DNA from: an uncultured Eubacterium sp. | GTDB lineage: Bacteria > Bacillota > Clostridia > Oscillospirales > Acutalibacteraceae | DNA length: 7,599 nt | Direction: 5' to 3' | Assembly: GCA_945979635.1 (NCBI GenBank) | Contig: CAMFPZ010000039.1 | Span: forward strand, 1 to 7,599 | Shown: piece by piece, positions 1 to 6,911 of the stretch | Layout: each line of letters begins with the position of its first letter | How positions within the stretch are numbered: the stretch's first letter is position 1 | The notes under the pieces: generated by a model | Databases searched by the model: none | What the model was told of the DNA's origin: nothing | What the model saw: only the letters and a program-made list of their open reading frames with translations | Translations under genes and position numbers: made by a program

Positions 1-388
1 TGACTACGCTGAGGCTGGTGACAACATCGGTTGTCTCCTTCGTGGTGTTCAGAGAACTGACATCAAGAGAGGCCAAGTTCTTGCTGCTCCTGGTTCAATT
101 CACCCACACACCAAGTTCACAGGTCAGGTTTACGTTCTTTCAAAGGACGAGGGTGGCCGTCATACTCCTTTCTTCAACAACTATCGTCCACAGTTCTATT
201 TCAGAACAACAGACGTAACAGGTGTTATCACACTTCCTGAAGGCGTTGAGATGTGTATGCCTGGCGATAACGTTGATATGAACGTTGAGCTCATCACTCC
301 AATCGCTATCGAAGAAGGTCTTCGTTTCGCTATCCGTGAGGGTGGTAGAACAGTAGGTTCAGGCGTTGTAGTTTCTATTAACGAGTAA
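1..388 (+). CDS. tuf: Elongation factor Tu, C-terminal part (5' end outside window)
   Basis: EF-Tu is the GTPase that brings aminoacyl-tRNA to the ribosome. Only the last 128 residues are present, reading in frame from base 2 (base 1 ends the previous codon) to TAA at 386-388. The fragment covers the end of beta-barrel domain 2 ([20 protein letters not shown], then VLAAPGSI) and all of domain 3, with the family landmarks [39 protein letters not shown] and the closing [15 protein letters not shown]. The G domain lies upstream of the window. Codons are strongly restricted (GGT, GTT, CTT, AAC, ATC preferred), as expected for a very highly expressed gene and unlike its neighbours. The gene ends its transcription unit, since a strong terminator begins 18 bases after the stop codon. 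Identity is essentially certain; the number of tuf copies cannot be told. Confidence 0.97.
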   Translation, partial: DYAEAGDNIGCLLRGVQRTDIKRGQVLAAPGSIHPHTKFTGQVYVLSKDEGGRHTPFFNNYRPQFYFRTTDVTGVITLPEGVEMCMPGDNVDMNVELITPIAIEEGLRFAIREGGRTVGSGVVVSINE

Positions 389-405
389 TCTAACTAACCA
401 ATACC

Positions 406-434
406 AAAAGAGTAGGCTATGTCCTACTCTTTTT
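406..434 (+). terminator. Intrinsic terminator of the tuf transcription unit
   Basis: A perfect 11-bp inverted repeat, AAAAGAGTAGG (406-416) and CCTACTCTTTT (423-433), encloses a 6-base loop CTATGT. It runs directly into a T-rich tail (TTTTTGTTTTC). It lies 18 bases after the tuf stop codon and before the recD2 promoter, so it insulates recD2 from the very strong tuf transcription. Confidence 0.92.
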
Positions 435-460
435 GTTTTCAATAATGCTGCTTGTGTGTT

Positions 461-489
461 TTGCATTTCCGGCTTCTTTGTGGTATAAT
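461..489 (+). promoter_or_regulatory. Extended -10 sigma-A promoter of recD2
   Basis: A consensus -10 box TATAAT (484-489) carries the upstream TG extension (TGG at 481-483). A weak -35 box, TTGCAT, lies at 461-466 with a 17-base spacer. Transcription would start near 496, only about 13 bases before the chosen ATG at 509. This rules out the longer reading frame that opens at 452, because its start codon lies upstream of the promoter. Confidence 0.8.
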
Positions 490-508
490 AGCTTTTGAGG
501 TTTTGATT

Positions 509-2734
509 ATGGAAAATGATGTTCAAAGCAATTTAATAGGTATCGTTGAGGATGTTACCTTCTATAACGAAAATACAGGCTTCTGTGTTGCCGAGATAAA
601 TACCAACGAGGAGTCTGTTACTGTCGTAGGTGCAATAGGACAGCTTGCTGTCGGAACGGAGGTTGAATGTGTCGGTCATTGGGGATTTCATCAATCCTTT
701 GGTCGACAGTTTCAAGCTGAGTCTGTTGTTCAACGCCTGCCTGCCGATATTAGCGGAATTCTTGCTTATCTTTCATCGGGAATAGTTCGAGGAGTTCGTG
801 CGGCAACTGCGACAAAAATTGTCGAAGCATTCGGCACCCAAACCTTCGATGTTCTCGAAAATGAGCCGGAGCGTCTTGCAAAGATTAAGGGAATATCGGC
901 AACGAAAGCAAGGGAGATTTCCAAGGATTTTAAGTGCCAATTTGCTTCCCGAGAGGCGTTGACAGGCTTGACCTCATTAGGCTTTACCCAGAATGAAGCA
1001 CTAAAGACGTACAATCTTTTTAGAGGCGAGGCACTCGATATTGTAAGGGCGAATCCGTATGCACTAATTGGAGAGCAAACAGGAATTACATTCCTTAGAG
1101 CAGATGAAATAGTTGAGCGACTTACAGAAAAGCCGCCGTTTGATTGTCGGGCACAGGCAGGTATTTGCTACATTTTGCGTCATAATTTAGGAAATGGACA
1201 CACCTGCATTCCAAGAAATAGAATGTTTACTCCGGCAAAGGAACTGCTTGAGTGCAATGATGACGATGTTGATTTGGCGATTGATAATGCTGTTGAAAGC
1301 GGTTCGGTGGTGCAAAAGGAGATTGAAGGCAGAGAATTTTTGTTTTTGCCGGAAATTTATCGTTGCGAGCATAGTGTCGCCGAGCGAATTAAAATTATGA
1401 CCGAATATCCTCCTATACAAAACAAAATGGAAGCCTCGGAGATATATGCATTTGAAGGCAGCAGTAATATAAAATTTGATGAAAAACAGCGTGAGGCTAT
1501 TGAAATTGCAGTAAAAAAAGGCTTGCTGATTTTGACAGGCGGACCCGGTACGGGAAAAACGACAACTGTTAAGGGCATTATTCAGCTTATGCATAATCGA
1601 GGTTTGAAGGTTGCACTTGCCGCACCGACGGGCAGAGCCGCACAGCGTATGGAGGAGCTTACAGGCTACGAGGCGAAGACGATTCATCGTCTTTTGGAGG
1701 TTGAATATAAGGAAGGTGAAAGTGTCCAAAGCTTTGCACATGATTTGCGTAATCCACTTGATTTTGATGCTGTAATAGTTGACGAGCTTTCTATGGTTGA
1801 TATAACACTATTTTCGGCACTCCTTGATGCATTGCCTCTGCATTGTCGACTCATTATGGTGGGAGACCAAAATCAGCTTCCGCCGGTCGGTGCAGGAAAT
1901 GTGCTTCGTGATATGATTGATAGCGGAATTATTCATACCGTTGTGCTTGATAAGGTGTTTCGTCAGGCAATGAAGAGCAAAATTGTTACTAATGCACACA
2001 GGGTTGTGCACGGAGATATGCCCGAATTTGATAATTCAATCGAAAGCGATTTCTTCCTTCTGCGTGAGAGTAATCGCTATAATGCATTGAAAAAGCTTAA
2101 GGAGCTTGTAACTACCCGATTGCCGGCAGGCTACGGATTTGAACCTATGGGCGATATTCAGGTGCTTTGTCCGGGACGAAAGGGTGAGCTTGGAACTCAA
2201 ACCATAAATAATATACTTCAGGATGTTCTTAATCCGCCTGAAAAGGATAAGCGTGAAATTCGATATAAAGGCTATATTCTGCGTGAGGGCGACAGAGTTA
2301 TGCAGATTAAGAATAACTATGATGTTCCTTGGTTCAAAAACGGCGAAAGCGGATCGGGTGTGTTCAACGGGGATATAGGAATATTGACTCGAATTGATAG
2401 AGCTAACGATATAATCAGCGTTCGTTATGATGATAAGGAAGCGATGTATAGCTTCGAAAGTATTAGAGAGCTTGAGCTTGCATATGCTATGACTGTTCAT
2501 AAGTCGCAGGGAAGCGAATTCGAATGTGTTGTTATGCCTGTGCTTTCTGTTCCTCCGAGACTTGCGTATAGAAATCTTTTCTATACGGCTCTTACCAGAG
2601 CAAAGCGACTCCTTGTTTTGGTCGGTGACGAGTCTAATATCAAGCAAATGGTTGACAATGATAAAAAATCAAGACGGTATAGTGCACTAAAGTATTTTAT
2701 TATGAATGACGACAGGGATTTGCCCTTGTATTGA
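509..2734 (+). CDS. recD2: RecD2-type 5'-3' DNA helicase (RecD/TraA subfamily, SF1B)
   Basis: 741-residue ATP-dependent helicase of the RecD2 type, found in bacteria often without RecBC and linked to DNA repair and replication-fork maintenance. Visible in order: an N-terminal OB-like region (about 1-75, IGIVEDVTFYNENTGF), helix-hairpin-helix segments (about 80-190, for example KIKGISATKAREI), a linker region, then the SF1 motor. The motor shows Walker A GGPGTGKTT (344-352), motif Ia AAPTGRAAQRM (371-381), Walker B VDELSMVD (424-431), motif III GDQNQLPPVGAG (452-463), arginine-finger region VFRQ (483-486), VHKSQGSEFE (663-672) and LFYTALTRAKR (690-700). Length matches the usual 720-750 residues. 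ATG 509 was chosen over the upstream ATG at 452 because GAGG (497-500) sits 8 bases before it, the promoter -10 box lies between the two ATGs, and RecD2 homology begins right after it. The mreB-like gene follows by 58 bases. Confidence 0.96.
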   Translation: MENDVQSNLIGIVEDVTFYNENTGFCVAEINTNEESVTVVGAIGQLAVGTEVECVGHWGFHQSFGRQFQAESVVQRLPADISGILAYLSSGIVRGVRAATATKIVEAFGTQTFDVLENEPERLAKIKGISATKAREISKDFKCQFASREALTGLTSLGFTQNEALKTYNLFRGEALDIVRANPYALIGEQTGITFLRADEIVERLTEKPPFDCRAQAGICYILRHNLGNGHTCIPRNRMFTPAKELLECNDDDVDLAIDNAVESGSVVQKEIEGREFLFLPEIYRCEHSVAERIKIMTEYPPIQNKMEASEIYAFEGSSNIKFDEKQREAIEIAVKKGLLILTGGPGTGKTTTVKGIIQLMHNRGLKVALAAPTGRAAQRMEELTGYEAKTIHRLLEVEYKEGESVQSFAHDLRNPLDFDAVIVDELSMVDITLFSALLDALPLHCRLIMVGDQNQLPPVGAGNVLRDMIDSGIIHTVVLDKVFRQAMKSKIVTNAHRVVHGDMPEFDNSIESDFFLLRESNRYNALKKLKELVTTRLPAGYGFEPMGDIQVLCPGRKGELGTQTINNILQDVLNPPEKDKREIRYKGYILREGDRVMQIKNNYDVPWFKNGESGSGVFNGDIGILTRIDRANDIISVRYDDKEAMYSFESIRELELAYAMTVHKSQGSEFECVVMPVLSVPPRLAYRNLFYTALTRAKRLLVLVGDESNIKQMVDNDKKSRRYSALKYFIMNDDRDLPLY

Positions 2735-2763
2735 TTGACTTTTTATAGTCTGTGTTGTAATAT
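2735..2763 (+). promoter_or_regulatory. Probable promoter of the mreB-like gene
   Basis: TTGACT (2735-2740, five of six consensus bases) and TAATAT (2758-2763, four of six) are separated by a 17-base spacer. The -35 box begins at the base right after the recD2 stop codon. No terminator is seen between the two genes, so the mreB-like gene is probably transcribed both from here and by read-through from recD2. Confidence 0.55.
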
Positions 2764-2792
2764 ACATATATAAACTTTTAAGGATGTAAGTA

Positions 2793-3821
2793 ATGTTTGG
2801 TTATGATTTAGGCATAGATTTAGGAACAAGTAATTTGGTTATAACTATTCCTAACAAAGGAGTTGTAATAAACGAGCCGAGCTATGTTGCGTACAATACC
2901 GAAACGGAGAAAATGCTTTATGCAGGAAGAAGAGCATATTATCTAGAGGGCCGCGAGCCTGCAGGAATTACAGTTATGCAGCCTCTTCGCGATGGTGCAA
3001 TCAGCTCGTACAATATGACTCAGCAAATGATTAGATATTTCATATCGCGAGTGATAAAAAAGAATATTTTTAAGCCAAGAGTTGTTGCAAGCGTTCCGGC
3101 ACTCGCAACTGATGTAGAAAAAAGAACGATTATATCTGTTATAATTTCTGCGGGAGCGAGATCTGTTTGTTTGGTCGAGGAGCCTCTTTGTGCCGCATTC
3201 GGTGCCGGAGTAGATCCGCTTCAGCCTAATGGTGCATTTGTGATTAATATCGGCGGCGGTACAACGGATATGGCGGTCATTTCGCAGGGTACAATGAGCC
3301 AATGCGAAAATGTAAATATTGCCGGAAATGCGTTTGACGAGGAAATCGCAAGATTTGTAAAGGAAAAATATGATGTGCTTATCGGTATTCGTACTGCCGA
3401 GGAGATAAAAAAGCAAATAGGCTGTGCCGTTCCCAGAGAGGATAAAATCACTATGACAGTTAAGGGCAGAAGTGTCAAAAATGGTATGCCGATGACTGTT
3501 GAGGTCTCTTCATCAGAAATTTATCATTGTCTAAAGCCATTGCTTCAGGAGATTGTTTCAACAGCAAAGGCTATGCTTGAGCGTACCTCGCCGCAGCTTG
3601 TTTCGGATATTGTTGCGTCGCATATAATTTTGACAGGCGGCTCTGCTGAGCTTTATGGTATGGATAAGCTGATTTCCGACGAGCTTGATATGGATGTTGA
3701 AATTGCACCTTATCCTAATCTTTGTGCCGGTAAGGGTGCAACGGTTGCGTTGAATAAAATGCGACTCCTTGACAGCTACGGATATAGATTCAAAACAAAG
3801 GAAGAAGTCCGAATTCGATAA
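2793..3821 (+). CDS. MreB/Mbl-family actin-like cell-shape protein, divergent
   Basis: 342-residue actin-like ATPase of the MreB family. Such proteins form membrane-associated filaments that guide lateral cell-wall synthesis. Visible motifs: phosphate-1 loop GIDLGTSN (7-14), the connecting segment VEEPLCAAFGAGV (128-140), phosphate-2 loop INIGGGTTDMAVIS (151-164), AGNAFDEEIARFVKEKY (177-193) followed by TAEEIKKQIG (201-210), and the adenosine-binding motif ILTGGSAELYGMD (279-291). Length is normal for MreB/Mbl (about 330-350). AAGGA (2780-2784) lies 8 bases before the ATG. The protein departs from typical MreB: DLGTSN instead of DLGTAN, Cys in EEPLCAA, and GGSAEL where MreB usually has GGGALL. 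No mreC or mreD follows; the gene ends its unit at a terminator. It is therefore more likely an Mbl/MreBH-type paralogue than the mreBCD-operon gene, so no symbol is assigned. Confidence 0.9.
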   Translation: MFGYDLGIDLGTSNLVITIPNKGVVINEPSYVAYNTETEKMLYAGRRAYYLEGREPAGITVMQPLRDGAISSYNMTQQMIRYFISRVIKKNIFKPRVVASVPALATDVEKRTIISVIISAGARSVCLVEEPLCAAFGAGVDPLQPNGAFVINIGGGTTDMAVISQGTMSQCENVNIAGNAFDEEIARFVKEKYDVLIGIRTAEEIKKQIGCAVPREDKITMTVKGRSVKNGMPMTVEVSSSEIYHCLKPLLQEIVSTAKAMLERTSPQLVSDIVASHIILTGGSAELYGMDKLISDELDMDVEIAPYPNLCAGKGATVALNKMRLLDSYGYRFKTKEEVRIR

Positions 3822-3892
3822 TTTATTATTAGACAAATCAGCCAATTTTAACCACGGTTCGGATTATTACCGTTACCCTACTGCCTAAAAAG

Positions 3893-3938
3893 AAAACCAC
3901 AGTGACATCTTTTTTGAGAGGATGTTACTGTGGCTTTT
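3893..3938. terminator. Bidirectional intrinsic terminator between converging genes
   Basis: CCACAGTGACATC (3897-3909) pairs with GATGTTACTGTGG (3921-3933) over 13 bp with one G-T wobble, around an 11-base loop. On the plus strand CTTTTGTTATT follows. On the minus strand the stem is followed by TTTTCTTTTT, the complement of AAAAAGAAAA at 3887-3896. It thus serves both the mreB-like gene (plus) and the fucosidase-asparaginase operon (minus), whose last stop codon is at 3940. The rest of the gap, 3822-3886, shows nothing recognisable. Confidence 0.9.
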
Positions 3939-3939
3939 G

Positions 3940-4728
3940 TTATTCTAATATCGCCATTGCGTAGGCGTTTTCGATAGTGCAGGAAAAAATGATATTGTCT
4001 AAACCAACGGAGGTTTCGTAATCGGCACTTTTGCAATGTGTAACAAAACGATAGGGGATTATTGTGTCCTTACAGAATTTCGAAATCTGCTTGGGCACGG
4101 TTGCACTGTGATACATTTCAAACAGGATTTCATCAACCCTTGAAAAATCATAAACATCCATATCAATTTCGGGATATGGTTTGATAATCAGCACATTTTT
4201 GTTGCTGATTTTTCTTCTGCCTGTCGGAGAAGCTGTTTTTTCAAGTGCATAAAATCGGTCGTTGATGTCGGCACTTGTTATACAATTTGCTTTGAAAATT
4301 CCTTCATAAGAAACGAAAACGCCTATCATTCCGCTTTTGATATGTTCGACTGCGGCGTTGAAGTTTCTTATGCCGTTGCTTTCCGTCTCGTCAATAGGCT
4401 TGTTTGAAGCAACTAATACGATACTCTCGTTTGGAAAAGCATTTGCGACTATTGACGATGTGTACGCAAGCGTATCACTTCCGTGAAGAATTATGACTCC
4501 CTTGTATTTTGCGAAATCAAGTTTTTCGAGATATTCAATCAGAGCCTTCCAATTATCCCTTGTAATATGCTCACTTAAGCAGGAAAACGGCGAAAAGACC
4601 TCGAATTCAATGCTTTCGTTTTCACAGAATTCAATGACCTTTGCAATTCTTTCGCCTAAAGCAATGTGTTCGTCTCTGACACTTCCGATTGTTCCTCCAA
4701 GTGCTATGACCAGGATTTTGTCACACAT
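3940..4728 (-). CDS. Compact asparaginase-family protein (type I/II L-asparaginase fold)
   Basis: 262-residue cytosolic protein without a signal peptide, related to L-asparaginases, which hydrolyse L-asparagine to aspartate and ammonia. Seen directly: the N-terminal nucleophile motif ALGGTIG (9-15, Thr13), SEHITRDNW (52-60) corresponding to the family's substrate-binding strand, and HGSDTLAYT (82-90), the second active-site motif, normally HGTDT; Asp85 is kept and Ser84 replaces the usual Thr. Lys131 (HIKSG) is a candidate for the catalytic Lys. ASNKPI (107-112) stands where G-A-Q/M-R-P is usual. The C-terminal domain (about 175-262) is short; the family is normally 320-340 residues. Its ATG overlaps the fucosidase stop by one base (TAATG), with GGAGAG (complement of 4740-4745) as ribosome site inside the upstream gene, so translation is probably coupled. 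The fold assignment is firm; the substrate is not, and another amide or amino-acid derivative is possible. Confidence 0.82.
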   Translation of the reverse strand: MCDKILVIALGGTIGSVRDEHIALGERIAKVIEFCENESIEFEVFSPFSCLSEHITRDNWKALIEYLEKLDFAKYKGVIILHGSDTLAYTSSIVANAFPNESIVLVASNKPIDETESNGIRNFNAAVEHIKSGMIGVFVSYEGIFKANCITSADINDRFYALEKTASPTGRRKISNKNVLIIKPYPEIDMDVYDFSRVDEILFEMYHSATVPKQISKFCKDTIIPYRFVTHCKSADYETSVGLDNIIFSCTIENAYAMAILE

Positions 4729-6812
4729 TATTTATTTATCTCTCCATTTTCAAATTTAATATTGAGCTCTGTTCCGTCCTTACACTTAATACCCTTTGCA
4801 TAACCCGACCAACTCTTTGGAATAGCACCTCGAGTCAGCATTTCTGCTATGCCTGCCGTTACGCCGAAATTACCGTCAATCTGGAATGGCGGATGTGCAT
4901 CAAACAAATTCGGATAGCTTCCGCCGCCGGGTCTTTTTAGGCGACGAGGATTGATTGGGCGAAGCTGATTTTTGATGAGAGTCAGTGCGTTCTCTGCGTT
5001 ATCGAGTCTTGCCCATAAGCAAACCTTCCAGCCGAGTGCCCATCCTGTTCCGTCGAAGCCTCGCTTGTAAAGAGATTTTTCACAAGCCTTGCGTATTTCG
5101 TCGCTTTGCTCAACTGCCGACGGATATACACAGTATAGGTGGCTGACATGCCTGTGGGTAATCTCTGTCTCCTTGTATTCCTTTGCCCATTCGTTAATTC
5201 TGCCGTCAGAGCCGATTGGAATTTCGGGAATAGTCGGGGTTTCGAAGCCGAATTCTCTGCAGTTCATAAAGAATTCCTGTAAAATTCCTATATCCATAGT
5301 CGGCATATATGTTAGGCAGCCCTTTGCTCCATTGTCGATATAGGTGTTTTCCGGTGAAATATTCGGACAGGTAACGAGATTTCCGTCGTGATTAATAAGA
5401 AAGTCCTTGTAAAAATCCAGAACCATCTCAAAATATTTCTTCATATCCTCGAATAATGCCTCGTCCTTTGTGTAGCGGTAGTGATCGAACACCTGATTGA
5501 GCATCCAAGGCAGAGCAGATTGCCAGCAGGCATAGCTTTCGGCATCTGCCTTTCCGTTAGGATCTCCTGCCATATAGCTTGCACCCCAAATGTCGCTGTT
5601 GTGGTGGGCACAGGAGCCGGAGCAGTTATAATAATCCTTTGCTGTAACCTGACCATTTATGCACATTTTTTTAACTTGCTCATAAAACGGCTCGAAGCAT
5701 TCGGAGAGATTACAAATATCGGTACACCAATAATTCATTTCTGTGTTGATATTAACTGTGTAGCTGGATGACCAAGGAGCACGAAGATGCGGGTTGAAAA
5801 TTCCCTGAAGTGTCATAGCGTTTGTGCCCGGACGAGAGCAGGCAATAGTGAGGTAACGACCGTATTGGAAAAGGAGTGCGATTAGGTTGTTATCGTCGGC
5901 ACCCTTTTTGAATTGCTTTAATCTCTTATCGGTCGGAATATCCGCTCTCTCGCTTCCGAAATCAACCTCAACTCTGTCGAATAATGCCCTGTGGTCTGCG
6001 ATATGCTCCTTTAGGAGAATATCATACGGCTTTATGCCTTCAAAATATTTCATTGCCTTTTCGAGAGGGTCTCCCTGTGGCATAGTTTTGAAATCAATAT
6101 AATTTGTTGCGAGCGAAACAAGAAGAGTGAGCTCTGTTTGCTGCTTTGCAAAGATGAAGTCATTTTCGAAGGTTGCGTTTCCGAGAACCTTAACAGCACC
6201 TGCAAATTTCATTCCTCCGTTGCCGTAGTCGAATGCATTAGGAGCATTGTGATAAGGCGGCATACAAATTTCCGGTGCGTCTCCCTCGATAATAAGTGTA
6301 TCCTGCTCTGTGCGGCAACGATGATGAAGCTTGCTGAAAAGCTTTATTTTCATTGAAAGCGGAGCGTGGCACTTTATGTTTACTATCATAAGCTGTGCAG
6401 GGTGACTGACGAAAACAGTTTGAGTAACAAGATTGCTTTCGGTTATGCTGACTCCCTTTGATATGTCGAGCGTTCTTTTGTAGCCGCTTCGCGTGCTTTT
6501 TGAATATTCAATGATGAGGTCGCCGAATGGAAGATATGCTTCGCTCCAATGACCTCTAAAGTCAGTGTTAGCGATTCTCTTTGCAGTCTTTCTGTCGCCG
6601 CTGAAGATTGCCTCTCGCAGCTCCTCCAGATGCTCGTTTGCATCCTTTTTGTTGAGGTCCTTCGGGTATCCTGACCATAATGAATCCTCGTTAAGTATAA
6701 TTCTCTCGGTTTTTAGGTTGCCGAAGACCATACCGCCGATTCGTCCGTTTCCGACGGGTAACGCCTCCTCCCAAACCTTTGCTTTTGATTTGTAAAATAA
6801 GGTGTTGTTCAT
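4728..6812 (-). CDS. Glycoside hydrolase family 95, probable alpha-L-fucosidase
   Basis: 694-residue GH95 enzyme. The family contains inverting alpha-1,2-L-fucosidases that release fucose from host and milk glycans, and some alpha-L-galactosidases. Order seen: N-terminal beta-domain opening with EEALPVGNGRIGGMVFGN (15-32) and NEDSLWSG (41-48), YLPFGDL (93-99), then the (alpha/alpha)6 catalytic domain: NINTEMNYW (354-362), HHNSDIWG (403-410), SPENTY (486-491), HRHVSHLY (553-560), GTGWALGWK (588-596) and FQIDGNFGVTAGIAEML (643-659). By the Bifidobacterium AfcA model, Glu488 is the likely general acid, and Asn354, Asn356 and Asp646 the base system; all are present. No signal peptide, so it acts in the cytoplasm, implying import of fucosylated oligosaccharides. 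AAGGGG (complement of 6821-6826) lies 8 bases before the ATG. The C-terminus is shorter than usual and lacks the family's QSHxGxIxLLPALP stretch. First gene of an operon with the asparaginase-like gene. Confidence 0.92.
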   Translation of the reverse strand: MNNTLFYKSKAKVWEEALPVGNGRIGGMVFGNLKTERIILNEDSLWSGYPKDLNKKDANEHLEELREAIFSGDRKTAKRIANTDFRGHWSEAYLPFGDLIIEYSKSTRSGYKRTLDISKGVSITESNLVTQTVFVSHPAQLMIVNIKCHAPLSMKIKLFSKLHHRCRTEQDTLIIEGDAPEICMPPYHNAPNAFDYGNGGMKFAGAVKVLGNATFENDFIFAKQQTELTLLVSLATNYIDFKTMPQGDPLEKAMKYFEGIKPYDILLKEHIADHRALFDRVEVDFGSERADIPTDKRLKQFKKGADDNNLIALLFQYGRYLTIACSRPGTNAMTLQGIFNPHLRAPWSSSYTVNINTEMNYWCTDICNLSECFEPFYEQVKKMCINGQVTAKDYYNCSGSCAHHNSDIWGASYMAGDPNGKADAESYACWQSALPWMLNQVFDHYRYTKDEALFEDMKKYFEMVLDFYKDFLINHDGNLVTCPNISPENTYIDNGAKGCLTYMPTMDIGILQEFFMNCREFGFETPTIPEIPIGSDGRINEWAKEYKETEITHRHVSHLYCVYPSAVEQSDEIRKACEKSLYKRGFDGTGWALGWKVCLWARLDNAENALTLIKNQLRPINPRRLKRPGGGSYPNLFDAHPPFQIDGNFGVTAGIAEMLTRGAIPKSWSGYAKGIKCKDGTELNIKFENGEINK

Positions 6813-6842
6813 ATTGCTTTCCCCTTTATATCTAATAAATGT

Positions 6843-6871
6843 ATTTTAATATATTGTCGTCGACAATTCAA
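6843..6871 (-). promoter_or_regulatory. Promoter of the fucosidase-asparaginase operon
   Basis: Read on the minus strand, TTGAAT (complement of 6866-6871) and TAAAAT (complement of 6843-6848) are separated by a 17-base spacer. Four and five of six bases match the sigma-A consensus. The start point would be near 6836, about 24 bases before the ATG at 6812. The spacer holds an inverted repeat, listed separately. Confidence 0.6.
6853..6867. promoter_or_regulatory. Inverted repeat inside the fucosidase promoter, probable operator
   Basis: ATTGTCG (6853-6859), one T, then CGACAAT (6861-6867): a perfect 7-1-7 palindrome lying almost entirely between the -35 and -10 boxes of the leftward promoter. 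A dimeric regulator bound here would block RNA polymerase, consistent with substrate-induced control of a glycan-degrading operon. No regulator gene is in the window, and the palindrome does not match the CcpA cre consensus, so the binding protein is unknown. Confidence 0.55.
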
Positions 6872-6878
6872 GCATATC

Positions 6879-6906
6879 TTGACAATTTAGTGTGAGGTGG
6901 TATAAT
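6879..6906 (+). promoter_or_regulatory. Strong promoter upstream of the B12 riboswitch
   Basis: Perfect -35 TTGACA (6879-6884) and perfect -10 TATAAT (6901-6906) with a 16-base spacer and a TGG extension (6898-6900). The predicted start, about 6912, coincides with the first base of the closing helix of the riboswitch aptamer, so the transcript begins with the riboswitch itself. Confidence 0.88.
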
Positions 6907-6911
6907 ATTCA

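Noticed and set aside
452..508. Upstream ATG giving RecD2 19 extra residues
   Set aside because: The start lies before the extended -10 box at 484-489, has no ribosome site, and the extra residues do not resemble the RecD2 N-terminus.
1187..1741. Open frame of 184 residues on the minus strand
   Set aside because: It lies opposite the recD2 motor domain, has Cys/Arg-rich composition typical of shadow frames, and no ribosome site or recognisable motif.
2036..2647. Open frame of 203 residues on the minus strand
   Set aside because: Antisense to well-conserved recD2 motifs, with low-complexity-like composition and no promoter or family resemblance.
2943..3416. Open frame of 157 residues on the minus strand
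   Set aside because: Antisense to the mreB-like gene and rich in Cys, His and Asn, as shadow frames of AT-rich genes are; no supporting signals.
3840..3886. Possible small RNA or hairpin in the mreB-asparaginase gap
   Set aside because: Only 3-bp complementarities were found and no promoter; nothing beyond the terminator can be supported.
6862..6887. Direct repeat GACAATT at 6862-6868 and 6881-6887 as a pair of regulator sites
   Set aside because: The second copy is part of the TTGACA -35 box of the rightward promoter and is not palindromic; chance is sufficient.
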